From: Agapanthus africanus
Lineage: Eukaryota; Streptophyta; Magnoliopsida; Asparagales; Amaryllidaceae
Direction: 5' to 3'
Length of the DNA stretch: 64,000 bases
Assembly: GCA_030015575.1 (NCBI GenBank)
Contig: JASDDO010000014.1
Coordinates: 166,875,911-166,939,910 of the forward strand
Shown: one piece after another, positions 48,753 to 60,083 of the stretch
How positions within the stretch are numbered: the first letter of the stretch is position 1
How the letters are laid out: each line of letters begins with the position of its first letter
The notes under the pieces: generated by a model
What the model saw: only the letters and a program-made list of their open reading frames with translations
Databases searched by the model: none
What the model was told of the DNA's origin: nothing
Program-made: the position numbers and the translations under genes

Positions 48753-51027
48753 TGTCACGCCCCGCTTTCCAGAGTGCGCTACGATCGGCACGTGACAGAG
48801 CCAACCATGCTACCTGTGGCTAGAAAATATCTCTCCACAGTCACATTACGGCTGTCTATATGATATCATGAACAGTAAAATTAACTATTTAGTATATGTC
48901 CATATGCCAGAATAAACGAGTCAAGACATAATATGCGGAAGCAATAGATCCAATAAACAATAACATCTGGAAATACGTCCCAAATGCGGGCTCACATCAG
49001 GAAATGAAAGTACGGAAAGAAAACTAAACTAAACTAAACACTAACAAGATCCTCACTGCTCGGCCTTGCAGCTGAAATACTCATGATCAGCATGCGAAAG
49101 AGATAAAGGATCTAGGCCATGCAAAACCCAGACATCAGTGTGTCATGATATCAAATAATAGAATATAACCAGTAGGTAACAAGCTATGTGGGCATGAATT
49201 ATAAACAGTAACATGAATGTAATAATTAAACACGGATATGGAACAGTGAAGTGTATCAGTGTGTACGACGTGCAGTGATCAATCTAATCTGTGCTACTGG
49301 GTTATCTATTCTAAAGTCTGTTTGAAATCAATTAGTGTACTCCTCCATTTAACTTAAAAGAATATGTCCCGTTATCCCCCGGGACCACGGATCAGGTAGT
49401 GGGAGTCACGAATGACTCTGTCCTGTTATCCCCGGGACCACGGATCAAGTAAGAATCACGAATGATTCTGTCCCGTTATCCCCCGGGACCACGGATCAAG
49501 TAATACCCATTTTAAACTACACTTCAGTCACACTTTTGATTTTCCCATACCCCCAAGGTTATGTGTTCAAGTCAGGTATTGATAATCTGGAGCTAATACC
49601 AACACAGGATCAGGCATGTACAAGTTTTGTCTGAATAGACAACAGGATATGCATATCGGGACAGCAAGTCAGGATTGTCGGCATTAAAAACAATATTAGG
49701 TATCAAGTCAAGCAGTGGTGTATCAGGTCATGTCAGGTAGTACATATGTATCACACGGATGCTCAAAATAAAACTGTAGTAAGTGTCGAATCACGGTAAA
49801 AGTACGGATGCACGAGTAATAAGCAGTGATATCATAACATTATTTATTACCATTATCAAATAATATGTTAATTAATCTACACCAACCATTACAACGAACA
49901 TATTACTCTTAATGGTTTAATAACATAAAAAAATATGATAGTCATATTACTGCCTTGATGTAAACAAATGAGCCGTAACTAACATGTAGCAAGTAAAATA
50001 CTTGTCTGAACGGATCGCACGACGGATGCGTACGGCGGCGAGGGTGACGGCTCTCGCGTGGGTTTGCAGGAGACGAAGGCTGGCGTGGAAGAAAAAAGAA
50101 AAGAAGAAGAGGAGAGAGAGACGTGAGGTAGAGGAGGTGGGGGTTATATATATAGAGAGAGAGAAGAGAGAGATAGAGAGATCAGGCGGAGGAGAGAGAC
50201 AGAGAGCGAGAGTGATTGGCGGAATGGGTTGGTGGAAGGAAGAAAAAAAACGAGAGAGGGACAGGCGAGATTGAAGGCGAGGATTGAGAGAGTGAGAAAA
50301 GAACGAGAGGAGAGAGAACGGGGAGAGAGGAAACGTAAATTTTTTTTTATAATAATATAATATAATATAATATATATATAATATAATATAATATAATATT
50401 ATAATAATATATATAATATAATATAATATATATAAAAAGTGTGTGAATTAAAATTAGTTTAGAAATATAATAATATATAAACTTGGGTTTTTGGGCTAAA
50501 ACAAAAGTACTCCGAAAAATTTCCGGGTTGTGTCTAAAAATCTAGTTTTAAAATATAAAAAATATACGGATAAATTAAAACTATAATGCGATATCCGGTT
50601 GATAAAAATGTATACCCCCAAGAACAGATGCACGTAAAATGCACGTAGCGATCCGGACGAGTCCGTTTCAATAAACGGAATGAGGACACGATATACTAAT
50701 GGAACCACAGGGTCAGGGGTATGATACAGGTCATGCTAGGTATTTTTAAAATATATTATTTGATTATATTTGTATTATTAGAACAATGTAGATGTCCAAT
50801 ATATGATACGAGTAAACAGGATATAGAACAAGGTGTATGGATTCTTATAACTAGGGATAAATTATAAATAGGAATCAAGATGGGTTTCCAGTAAGCGGGT
50901 CGGGTCGGATACAAATATAGATACCAATTACACTATTCACACCCATAACAATAAGAAATCAAGAAATGGCCATCCAATACATTAATTAATCAAATCAAGT
51001 CATGGTATAACGAACCAGGGTGTTACA
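48753..51027 (-). repeat. 5' LTR of the Tekay element
   Basis: It reads TGTAACACCCTGG...GCGTGACA on the minus strand and is collinear with 41766-44049. It lies 5 bp from the older, oppositely oriented LTR, forming a long inverted repeat. Confidence 0.94.
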
Positions 51028-51357
51028 ATAACATATAAAGTCAAATAAAATATTTTAAAAATATCTAGCATGGCCTGCATCATACCCCTAACCCTGTTAT
51101 AGCATCCGTACATCTTGTTCTCGTTCCGTTCAGTGAAACGGACTCGTTTGGATAGTTACGTGCACGCTACGTATATCCGTTCTTGGGGGTATGCATTTTC
51201 GCTACCCGGTTATCTTATTTTGGTTTTGGTTGACACGCATGTTATCCATATTTTCAAACCATAATTTTAGACCTAACCTGGGCATATTTTAAAGTAAGTT
51301 TGTATTTTCCAAAATCTCAGTTTTAACTAATATTATATTCTTATAATATAATTCTTT

Positions 51358-51358
<1 letters not shown>

Positions 51359-51402
<44 letters not shown>
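51359..51402. repeat. (AT)n microsatellite
   Basis: Uninterrupted AT dinucleotide run in the older Tekay-type LTR, at the site that holds AT-rich microsatellites in the two nested LTRs. Confidence 0.95.
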
Positions 51403-51407
<5 letters not shown>

Positions 51408-53584
51408 GTTTATAATTTTTTTAACCAAAAATATATTTTAAAATCCTAAATCTATTAGAATCTTACCAGCTCTCTCTCTCTCTACTGTAAATATTCAGTA
51501 ATCAATTCATTACGAGATCCCGTCACCTCCCCCTCTCTCTATTATCACCGCCCTTCTTCTCTTCGTCCCGCGCGCGAACTCGAACCCACGCGCGCGTTGC
51601 GCTCGTCGCCCATCGCTCACCGTCGTCGCCTCTCGTCACCATCCCCGTCGCAACCACCACTTCTCCTTCCACATCACCTCCCTCTTCCTTTCCTCTGAAC
51701 CGAGCAATCCCGACCATTACACACCCGACGAGAACTCAAGAAACCCACTGCCTCGCCGGTGACCCACGACCACGTCGTCGCCCCTCGCCTCCGCCTCCTC
51801 TATCCCAAACCCAGAGCCATACCAAGAGAACCCCAGCTTTCTTCTTCTCCTCCTTTTCTTCTCTCGACTTTCTTGATCCTTGGTTTTCCGGTCGCCGTCG
51901 GAGTCGTGCTGTCGCTGACAATCCGGGTGACCCAGTGGAAGTTCCCAGCCAGCGTGATCACCTTCTTGCTTTGCATGGTCCTGTCCCGTGCACGCGTGTG
52001 TACATTGCGACGTTTACCCGATGTCGGACACAGCGTACGCATCCCGTCGTGAGATCCGATTAGACAAATTTATTTTGCTACATGCTATACTACTATGTTT
52101 TACATTCATGTGAATAATAATCTTTCATATTGTTCAGTTATGCACCCCTGTTACCGTTTTACTGTTTTACGATATCCGTTCGCATCCGTACAGCTTATTG
52201 CATATCTAGTCGTATGCAATTTTATCTCTCTACAGGCTATGCAACGTATTTTATATCTATAGGTATAGAATTATTACATGTTCATTGCATTTCACATCCA
52301 TGTTACAGTTTTATCGTTCTTCCGATATCCGTTCGTATCCGTGTTATTGATTATATATCTAGTTGCATGCCATATCATATTATATCATATTACCGTTATA
52401 TTAGCACCCCATGCTTGATACTGTGCATCTTATGTAATCATGGAGTTGTAGATGTAATCCCTGATTAAACACTTTTGCATCCGTATTTTATCACGTATCC
52501 GTACTTGCTACAGTTTTATTTCAAGCATCCATTTGATACACTGTGCACCACCTGACATGACCTGATATACCACTGCCTGACTTGATTCCTGATCTTGTTA
52601 CTAATGCCGACAATCCTGACTTGTTGTCCCGACGGACATATTCTGTTGTCTATTCTGACAAAAACTGTACCTGCTTGATCCTGTGTTGGCATTAGTTTCA
52701 TGTTTATCAATACCTGACTGGAACAAATAATTTGGGGGTATGTGGAAATCAAAGGTGTAACCGACTGTAACTTAAAAGTACATTACTTGATCCGTGGTCC
52801 CAAGGGGTAACGGGACAGAATCATTCGTGATTCTTCTTGGTCCGTGGTCCCGGGGGGTAACGGGACAGAGTCATTCGTGGCTCTTACAACTTGGTCCGTG
52901 GTCCCGGGGGTAACGGGACAGAACCATTCTTGGTTCACATATCTTGATCCGTGGTCCCGGAAGGTAACGGGACATATTCTTTGAGTTGCATGAGGAGTAC
53001 ATCAATTGATTTCGAATAACTTTAGAATAGATAACCCAGTAGAACAGTTTAGATTACTTGCTGCACTTCACGTACATCTCTATACTGCACCGGTTCACAT
53101 CCATTTACTTGTTATACTGTTTATAATTCATGCCTGCATATCTTGTTACCTCCTGGTTATATTCCATTATTTGATATTATGACGCACTGACGTCTGGGTT
53201 CTGCATGACCCAGATCCTTTATCTCTTCCACAGGCCGACCGGGAGTATTTCAGCCGACAGGCCGAACAGTGAGGAGCATGTTGGTGTTGTGTTTAGTTTA
53301 GTTTTCTTTCAGCACTTTCATTTTCTGATGTGAGCCCGTATTTGGGACGTACTTTCCAGATGTTATTGTTTATTGGATTTACTGTTTCCGCACATTTATA
53401 TTTCTTGACTCGTTTATTCTGGCATATGGACATGTACTAGATAGTTTATTTTATTTTACTGTTCTTAATATTTTATAGACAGCCGTAATGTGACTGTGGA
53501 GGGATATTTCCTAACCACATGTAGCATGGTTGGTGGTTCTGTCACGTGCCGATCTTAGCGCACTCTGAGAAGCAGGACGTGACA

Positions 53585-55430
53585 GATATGCATCATGCTG
53601 TGAATTTAGAGAACATGCAGAACACTAGCTCTGACAATCCTGTGTCTCGGTCTAAAATCAATGAATATGCTGCTAATTCTAATAATGTTGTGCTAATTCT
53701 AATAATATCCTGTTAATTTGGTTTCTGATGGTAGCACTCATGAAAATTCTGGTAGTTTGGTTTGTGTTGAGACCACTCTTGACGCTATTACTTCACTACC
53801 CCTTGACCTGCTACCTGATTCCTTTCCTTATATTCCTTCTGACAATGTGTCTACTATTACCCTCAACAATCTTCATACCACTGGTGATAATGATTTTGAT
53901 CATTATGAGAACGACAGATAGAGGAATGACTCTATTGAGGAGGGGTGTATTGATATTAATCAGAATTTGATTTATAGCCCTCGTACACCTTCTATCACTC
54001 CCTTTTACCCCCTGGCTTCACACCTTCACCCGGTGGGTCTACAGGAAACTAAAATCCTTTCTTCTTCCACTAAAACCCTGAATTCTGTTGGTGGTATTAA
54101 TATTGATACCTACATGATAGTTACAGCTTTATTTTCACTTCTGTTTATGCCCCCTGCACTAATACTCTTAAAGATGCTTGCTACAATGAATTAAAGAATG
54201 CTAGAATCAATTTTACTGGGCCCTGGGTCCTTTCAGGAGATTTTAATGCTACTTTAAATATTACTGAAAGAATCTGTAAAGGTATTCACAAGATCAGTAC
54301 TTCTTTGTTTCAGCAATTCACCGTTGACATGAATCTTATGGATCTCTCTCTTGCCGCTAGGAAATACACATGGAGTGATGGTATTTCTTTTACTAGATTG
54401 GATAGATTTCTTGTCACTAATGATTGGAATACTCTTGTTTCACATTTTAGCCAATATGCACCGCCTAATAACTGCTATGATCATTACCCATTGCTTTTGA
54501 CACCAACACTTTCATGGCTCATAGCAATATTTTTAGATTTTAAAAGATTTGGCTCTCTTATCCTAATTTTAAAGACACAGTTGCCTCTGTTTGGAACAAT
54601 TTCAAAACTATGGGGATCCCATCAATGCTTTTGTTTGTAAACTCAGACACTTAAGAAATTTTCTTTAAAAATGGAAGAAAACCATTTTTAGGAGTATTTT
54701 GCAGAAGAAAAAACAGATCTTAAAAGATATTTCTGATTGGGATGTCATTAAAGATACTAGGAACCTTACTGATGATTAACTTATACTTTTTTTATGACTT
54801 GAAATCTGATCTTCATGACATTAATTTAAAAGAAGAGATCTTTTGGAAACAAAGATCAAGAGTGCAATGACTTAAAGAGGATGATTTGAATACCGGTTTC
54901 TCTCTCTCCATAAAATAGCTAATTTTCATTAAAAAAACACAATTTCATTCATGCCTTAGATGTTAAGGGATGTGGCATCTTTATAAATCTTGAACATTTC
55001 AACATATCTCTTTTGTGTAAACGGATGTGGCATCTTTATAAATCCGATGATTATTCTGTTGTGGTTCTTGGATCTATTTACTAACCGAATAATAGAAATT
55101 TCCAATGTCATAATTCTTCTATTTTCTGGAAAAATTTAGCTACATGCAAAAATCTTTTTTATGATAATGTTAACTGGATGCTAGGGGATGGCTTATTGAT
55201 TCATTTTTGGACTGATGCTTGGCCAGTAATACCATTTTTGCTCAGCAATTCCCTTATCATTGTGCCAAAGCTCGGAATCCTGATGCTCTTGTCTACACAC
55301 AGGGACATTTCAACAATGCTATTTGGCATTGGAAACCCGCTTTCAATAAAACCCGACAGAGATTCACTCACTCATCTCCTGATCTCTATTGCCTTGTGCT
55401 CTATTAGCCTGGCCTACTACAAAAGATGAA
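53585..55430 (+). mobile_element. L1-type LINE remnant
   Basis: 53720-53990 encodes a Ser/Asn/Asp-rich linker leading to LQETKI (near 54040), an endonuclease start motif. 54110-54520 encodes the rest of an apurinic-endonuclease-like domain (SVYAP, LSGDFNATL, YTWSD, RLDRFLV), with the final histidine region reading CYDHYPLLL. At 54830-54900 is WKQRSRVQ...KEDDLNTGFF, the segment preceding RT in plant L1. From 55170 the sequence jumps to the C-terminal DGLLIHFWTDAW motif, so nearly the whole reverse transcriptase domain is deleted. Several frame changes and stops are present. No poly(A) tail or target duplication is evident. It abuts the end of the older LTR. Confidence 0.8.
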
Positions 55431-56104
55431 CCTAGATGGGCTGGCATTACATGTGTTAAATTGATGTGTTATTTGGCACTACATGGTTTAAAGTTTAAGG
55501 CTTCATTTGGAAATAGGGATACGCTCGGTTTATGAAATCGAGGTTCTATGGATCCTAGGCCAAACTCCAAAACCGAAATTCTAGTATGTTTGGCAACCAA
55601 AATGGAGTTTCCAAATCGGGACTCGAAAGGCTAGCTACAACTAAGACAGTTTTCCTCAAACTTACCTTGTATAGACTGATGTTTTACCTACACATCTTAC
55701 TGTCTAGATCTTACATGCATACCCAAATGGCATCGCTCGCTCGACAATGGGATGCGTACAAAATCACCATGTATCCAAGTATGAACGCGATCAAACATCG
55801 ATGCAAGTTCGTAGTGCGTTTTTTTCTTTCTCTCGCAAAACTTAAAAGCAAAACATCAGCATATTGGTATGATCACTATTAGGAGGAACAATCAGAGATA
55901 TAATAAATGCTAAATGGAATAACAGAATACAATAAGATGAACAATGATAGCTCAACCAAATGAAACAAATGAAAAAACTTAATCGGTACTCTCTCATCTA
56001 TCTTCCCCTACTATGAAGTAATTTCTTCCTTCTTATTTTCTTCTTCTTGTTCCATCCTGTTAACCGAGGCGAGGAAATTAAGGAGAGTTCCACAGACAAA
56101 GTTT
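55431..56104. other. Intergenic sequence, nothing recognised
   Basis: No convincing gene. The right end should contain the 3' UTR of the pectate lyase gene on the minus strand; no canonical AATAAA is obvious there. Confidence 0.5.
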
Positions 56105-58287
56105 TTAACATGGGTGCCCAACTTTGCAGTCAAGAGCTCCGGAGAAACGCGTGAGCCTCGTCACGAACGATCCTGGCTTTGCTCTTATCACATCGTATCG
56201 TGAGAAATTCCTTGTGAGGACGTCGGAGCTTCGAACCCCCGAGGCCCTGAAGAAGGCCCCGTTCCTGTATAGATCGTTTTCCGATGTCCAGTTCCATGAC
56301 GACCACACTGACTCTGGCGCATAATCCCTCTTGGTCACCTGATATCAATGTATGCATCTTGTAAGTTATCCGACATGATAATCTTAGATCTTGATCTTTT
56401 TATGCATGCCCTAAAGCATACTTATATTGATTTCATGTTATTTGGATATAGTTAGTTTGTACGTTTGATACAAAGGCATATGGTATGAAAATCTCATGAT
56501 AAGTTCGAGGTAAAGATGGACGGTGTCGATCATGAAGATCAAATATAACCAAGTATTTGAAGGCACGAACATTTTGATGGTGCTGATTGTGGGGGGGAAA
56601 TTGCGGCGTTATATATGTCAATTATTATAAAAAAAAAAAGGAAAAAAAAAAACCTCTTTAGCATTTGGGTTCACAGGAGCAGTGTATCTGTTTCCTTGGC
56701 TGATAACAGTAGGATGCCTGCTGCCACCCACTGCATACATGAGCCAATGGGTATAATCATTGTTCACGACATGAACATACCCCCACCTCACCCTAGGCAT
56801 TCTCTGCACCAGGTTTTGCCCAAAATGGTTAAAAGCCACTGTGATCTGCATAATACTATCCCCTTCGTAGCTATCACTAGCACCAAACAACATCACATCA
56901 TTATGCTGTGTAAAATGCGAGTTCGATATGGTGATGGCCGTCGAGCCTTGGATCACATCGATAAGCCCGTCATCGCACCTCGACATCGACACGTGATCTA
57001 TCCAGATATTCGAAGCTCCGAAAATCGAGATGCCGTCGCCGTCGCTCCTGGTCCTTATGCCGACGTGCTTTTCGCTGTCCCTAACCATTCCGCCTTCTTT
57101 ACTGACGATGTTGTGGATGTGGACCCCGTGGATGATGATGTTACTGACGAACTGCATGCTGAAGCTGGAGCCAAAGGCGATACGGACGTTGGCGCCACGG
57201 CCGTCGATAGTCTTGTGGCTAGTCATTAAGAGTTCTTGGTTGATGCGGATGACCATGTCGTGGGCGAAGATGATCCAGAGGGGCCTGTCCTGGATGCAGG
57301 CCCACCGAAGGGTGCCCTCCTTAGGGGTCTGGACGTCGTTATCGGAAGGATCGGTGACAGTGTAGATCTCACTGTACTTGCCGGCGCCAAGGGCCAAGCG
57401 ACCGAAGCCCTTGGCGCAGCTGGCGAGATGCTGACGATTGTTGGCCCAGTCGGCGCGGCACCGCCAGCAGCGGTCGATCGGGTTCAGGGCCTGGCAAGGG
57501 CCTGAGTAGATCCGACGGAGGCTCCTTCCTGTCATGTTCTTGGCCAACGACCTGTTTGTTTCGGACCGTAAGTAGTAATTAGGTTTGTTGCCAAAGAAAA
57601 TGGAGGAGTTGCACACAAGTAAACTATATCATTATTAATCTGTTAATAATTTATACTCTATTTTTGGTTGTGAAAATGGAGAAATTATTTGGTATTATAT
57701 ATGGACACGGGCAATAGATAGAAGAGAGAGGAACTCGTTAGAGTGCCCTTTTAAGACAGCTTCTCTTTCTCTCTCATGAGTATACCCAATACACAAAATA
57801 ACTTTCGGTGAGAATTAACGAAATAGTTAATTGGCTGAAATGTAACACATGTAATGTGATAGCCTCATTGCCATAGTTGGCGATGTTATTCAACACTAAT
57901 ATCACTTTTTCGCTACAAAAACATGCAGCATTTTTTGCGACTGCATTCGCTATATATCGTATCGTATTTTGCAGCAAAGCTATAAATTCTTTTCATTCAT
58001 TCATTATTTTTTCTAGGTAGCCCGAAGAGTAAAAAATAGAAGTGTGGGCATGCATATGGAACCTACTTGTGAACGGCAGCGTTGAACGAAGAGGTAACAC
58101 CGAAGGGATCAGGATTGTAGGATTTCTCTGCTATCTCACGGGCCGCCTTAGCCCTATTTATCCAGTACTCATCGTCAGGGTCTCCGATGTGAGCAGAAAC
58201 AACCGATGCCGATACAACAAAAGAGAAGAGAAACAAGTAAATGGCTGATGTTCTTGACTCCATGTTCTGCCCCTCCCTCTTCATCAT
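56105..58287 (-). CDS. Pectate lyase (polysaccharide lyase family 1), three exons
   Basis: Secreted enzyme that cleaves de-esterified pectin in the cell wall by beta-elimination, using calcium. Exons on the minus strand: 58287-58067, 57551-56654 and 56338-56105, with introns of 515 and 315 bp. Splicing keeps one open frame of 450 residues, or 442 from the second start at 58263, which begins a cleaner signal peptide (residues 1-24, ending VVSA). In 442-residue numbering: NPIDRCWRC 89-97, TIDGRGANV 180-188, calcium-site loop [10 protein letters not shown] 235-244, WIDH 249-252, and the catalytic RMPRVR 316-321, which keeps both key arginines. Position 320 is Val where plant enzymes usually have Cys. 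Length is normal for the family. Intron 2 has an unusual donor, GTTTTT, at a poly-T run. It looks intact and is the only clear host gene here. Confidence 0.93.
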
Positions 58288-58370
58288 ATATGTCCTTTCC
58301 TTCTCCTAGGTTTGAGATATAGGAAAGGGTCTGGGCTTGAAATTTTTGTTTAGTACAAGGGTGAAAAGGT

Positions 58371-58380
58371 TAATATATAG
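58371..58380 (-). promoter_or_regulatory. Candidate TATA box of the pectate lyase gene
   Basis: CTATATATTA on the minus strand, 84 bp upstream of the first ATG, a normal distance for a plant promoter with a short leader. Confidence 0.5.
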
Positions 58381-59249
58381 AACAACATGGAACCAAAGAA
58401 ATAGTATTGGCATATGCAGAGATGGAACCATGCATGCAAAGAGTGGTTAAATAGAAAAAAATAGGTGAGAGAAGAGAGGAGAGCCATTGATCCTATAAAT
58501 GGACATTAGTGAATTAAGGAAAGAGAGAAGCATGCAGTTAGTTTTTGCTAATTTGTAGGAAGTTTGATGATGGTCAAAACTCATTACCACATGATGACAA
58601 TTCTAATATATGTTATTAATGGGAGGTTTGCTCCACTATTAGGGGATCTAGCAATTATGGGATGTGAAACCGTGTTGGGTTCAGGATTAAGTCCATGCAT
58701 GCATCTAAAATATAATTTAATTGGGTTTGCATTTTGGATGGTTTGTTAGCATATTCTGGACAAAATATATGCCATTTTCAGATCTATTAAGAATCCAAGA
58801 CAAGAAAACAATTATATGTGCAAATATGAACAATATATATAGATCAATAGAATGAATGATTACTAAGTATTTGAACATCTTTCCAATCTGCATTAGAGAA
58901 AACAACAATAAGATAGTAGGGTTCCAAAACTAGATAGAGATCTAAATGCTAAAATCATTGTCTCAAACATACAGAAGAATGCTATTTTAAGGTATTTTTA
59001 GCATATATATGGGATGGAAGATTTCTATGAATTTAACCTTTTTAAAAAATATATATGAATTTTTAGATTTTCAGGCATCTATTTCTAAGAATATTGGGAT
59101 GTTGTGCATGTTATAATATGATCCATCCTAAAACTGCAGTATTCTCGTATTTCGTATATATGTTAAAGGATCTAATGACGACGAGGAAGATGGAGATGAT
59201 GATGGCCAGCGATGGTGGCGGTAGCAGCAACTATAACAATTACGATCAT
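58381..59249. other. Upstream region of the pectate lyase gene, no gene recognised
   Basis: AT-rich sequence without coding features. It presumably carries the rest of the promoter. A short run of GAT/GAC codon-like repeats lies at 59172-59215. Confidence 0.4.
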
Positions 59250-59261
59250 TACTACAAATAG

Positions 59262-59850
59262 GGGTTGTCCCTACGGATAAATCCGTAGGAGCAAACCACT
59301 GCCCCTACGGCTATATTCGTAGGGGCACAAAAATTCACCGTAGGTGCACAAGTCGCAGGTTCAACTCTTAGTCTTAAACATGCCCCTACGGAGTAATACT
59401 TGCCCCTACGGCTTAATACATAGATCCATGTGTACCTACGGATTACACCGTAGGGCCAAAATATTTATTTAATTTATCGGTTTAAAAAATAAAATAGTTG
59501 CTCCTCCGGATAACTCCGTTTGGACAAATACATGCCCCTACGGATTAATGCGTAGGTCCATATTTATACCCCTACGAATAAATGTGTAGGGATAAATGTG
59601 TAGGGGTAAAATATCAGGTATCCGGATATTTTGTCCCTACGGAGAAACTTGTAGGGTAGAGTTTATGTCCCTACGGATTAAGCCGTAGGGACAAGGCTAA
59701 CACCTGTTACCGAGTCCATAGGGGCATAATATCAGGTATTCTGATATTTTGTCCCTACGAATAAATATGTAGGGGTAAAGTTGGACCCTACGGATTAAAC
59801 TGTAGGTGCAACATTTGTCCCTACGGATAAATCCGTAGGGACATATTATC
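59262..59850. repeat. Subterminal array of CCCTACGG palindromes
   Basis: About eleven hairpin units, each pairing GTCCCTACGGAT or GCCCCTACGGAT with its complement a few bases away, for example 59267-59288 and 59817-59842. Some units are decayed. A longer element with GATATTTTGTCCCTACG is repeated at 59623 and 59744. Such arrays are binding sites for the TNPA-type protein in En/Spm. Confidence 0.85.
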
Positions 59851-60083
59851 AAGGTTTTTTTAAAAAAAGGGCTGTCTGTTTTTTTCTCGCCCTGTGCACA
59901 ATAACAATACATCATATATGAAAGTAATCAACAACAAAATATATACCGCAGTATTTATAATCAACATCTCACGCATAATATATAAATGAAATCAACAAGC
60001 AGAATACGATATCAATCTAAATCAATATGAACACGCAAACACCACCAATATATATAAGTAAATACATGTTTAAAATATAAAAA

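Larger units (their letters stand above)
41766..51027 (-). mobile_element. Tekay/Del chromovirus (Ty3), fossil
   Basis: Minus-strand order: 5' LTR (48753-51027), Met-tRNA primer site, gag with two zinc knuckles, protease, reverse transcriptase, RNase H, integrase with a C-terminal chromodomain-like tail, then the 3' LTR (41766-44049). An exact ATAAC duplication (41761-41765 and 51028-51032) flanks it. The motif ATTTCGAGGACGAAATT downstream of pol is typical of Tekay/Del elements. LTRs of 2275 and 2284 bp differ by a few percent by eye. The coding region is broken, with about five breaks. Confidence 0.93.
41650..53584 (+). mobile_element. Older Tekay-type LTR, truncated at its left end and split by a younger Tekay element
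   Basis: The pieces 41650-41765 and 51033-53584 are continuous across the ATAAC duplication. They align with the reverse complement of the nested Tekay LTRs, ending GGACGTGACA. By comparison it lacks roughly the first 190 bp of the LTR. No primer site follows its end, so it is a solo or 3' LTR fragment. It is more diverged than the nested pair and therefore older. Confidence 0.85.

Noticed and set aside
55586-55882. 98-codon plus-strand frame
   Set aside because: No recognisable family or codon pattern; left as unannotated intergenic sequence.
56615-57505. Plus-strand open frames of 204, 111 and 89 codons
   Set aside because: Antisense shadows of pectate lyase exon 2, which has clear homology on the minus strand.
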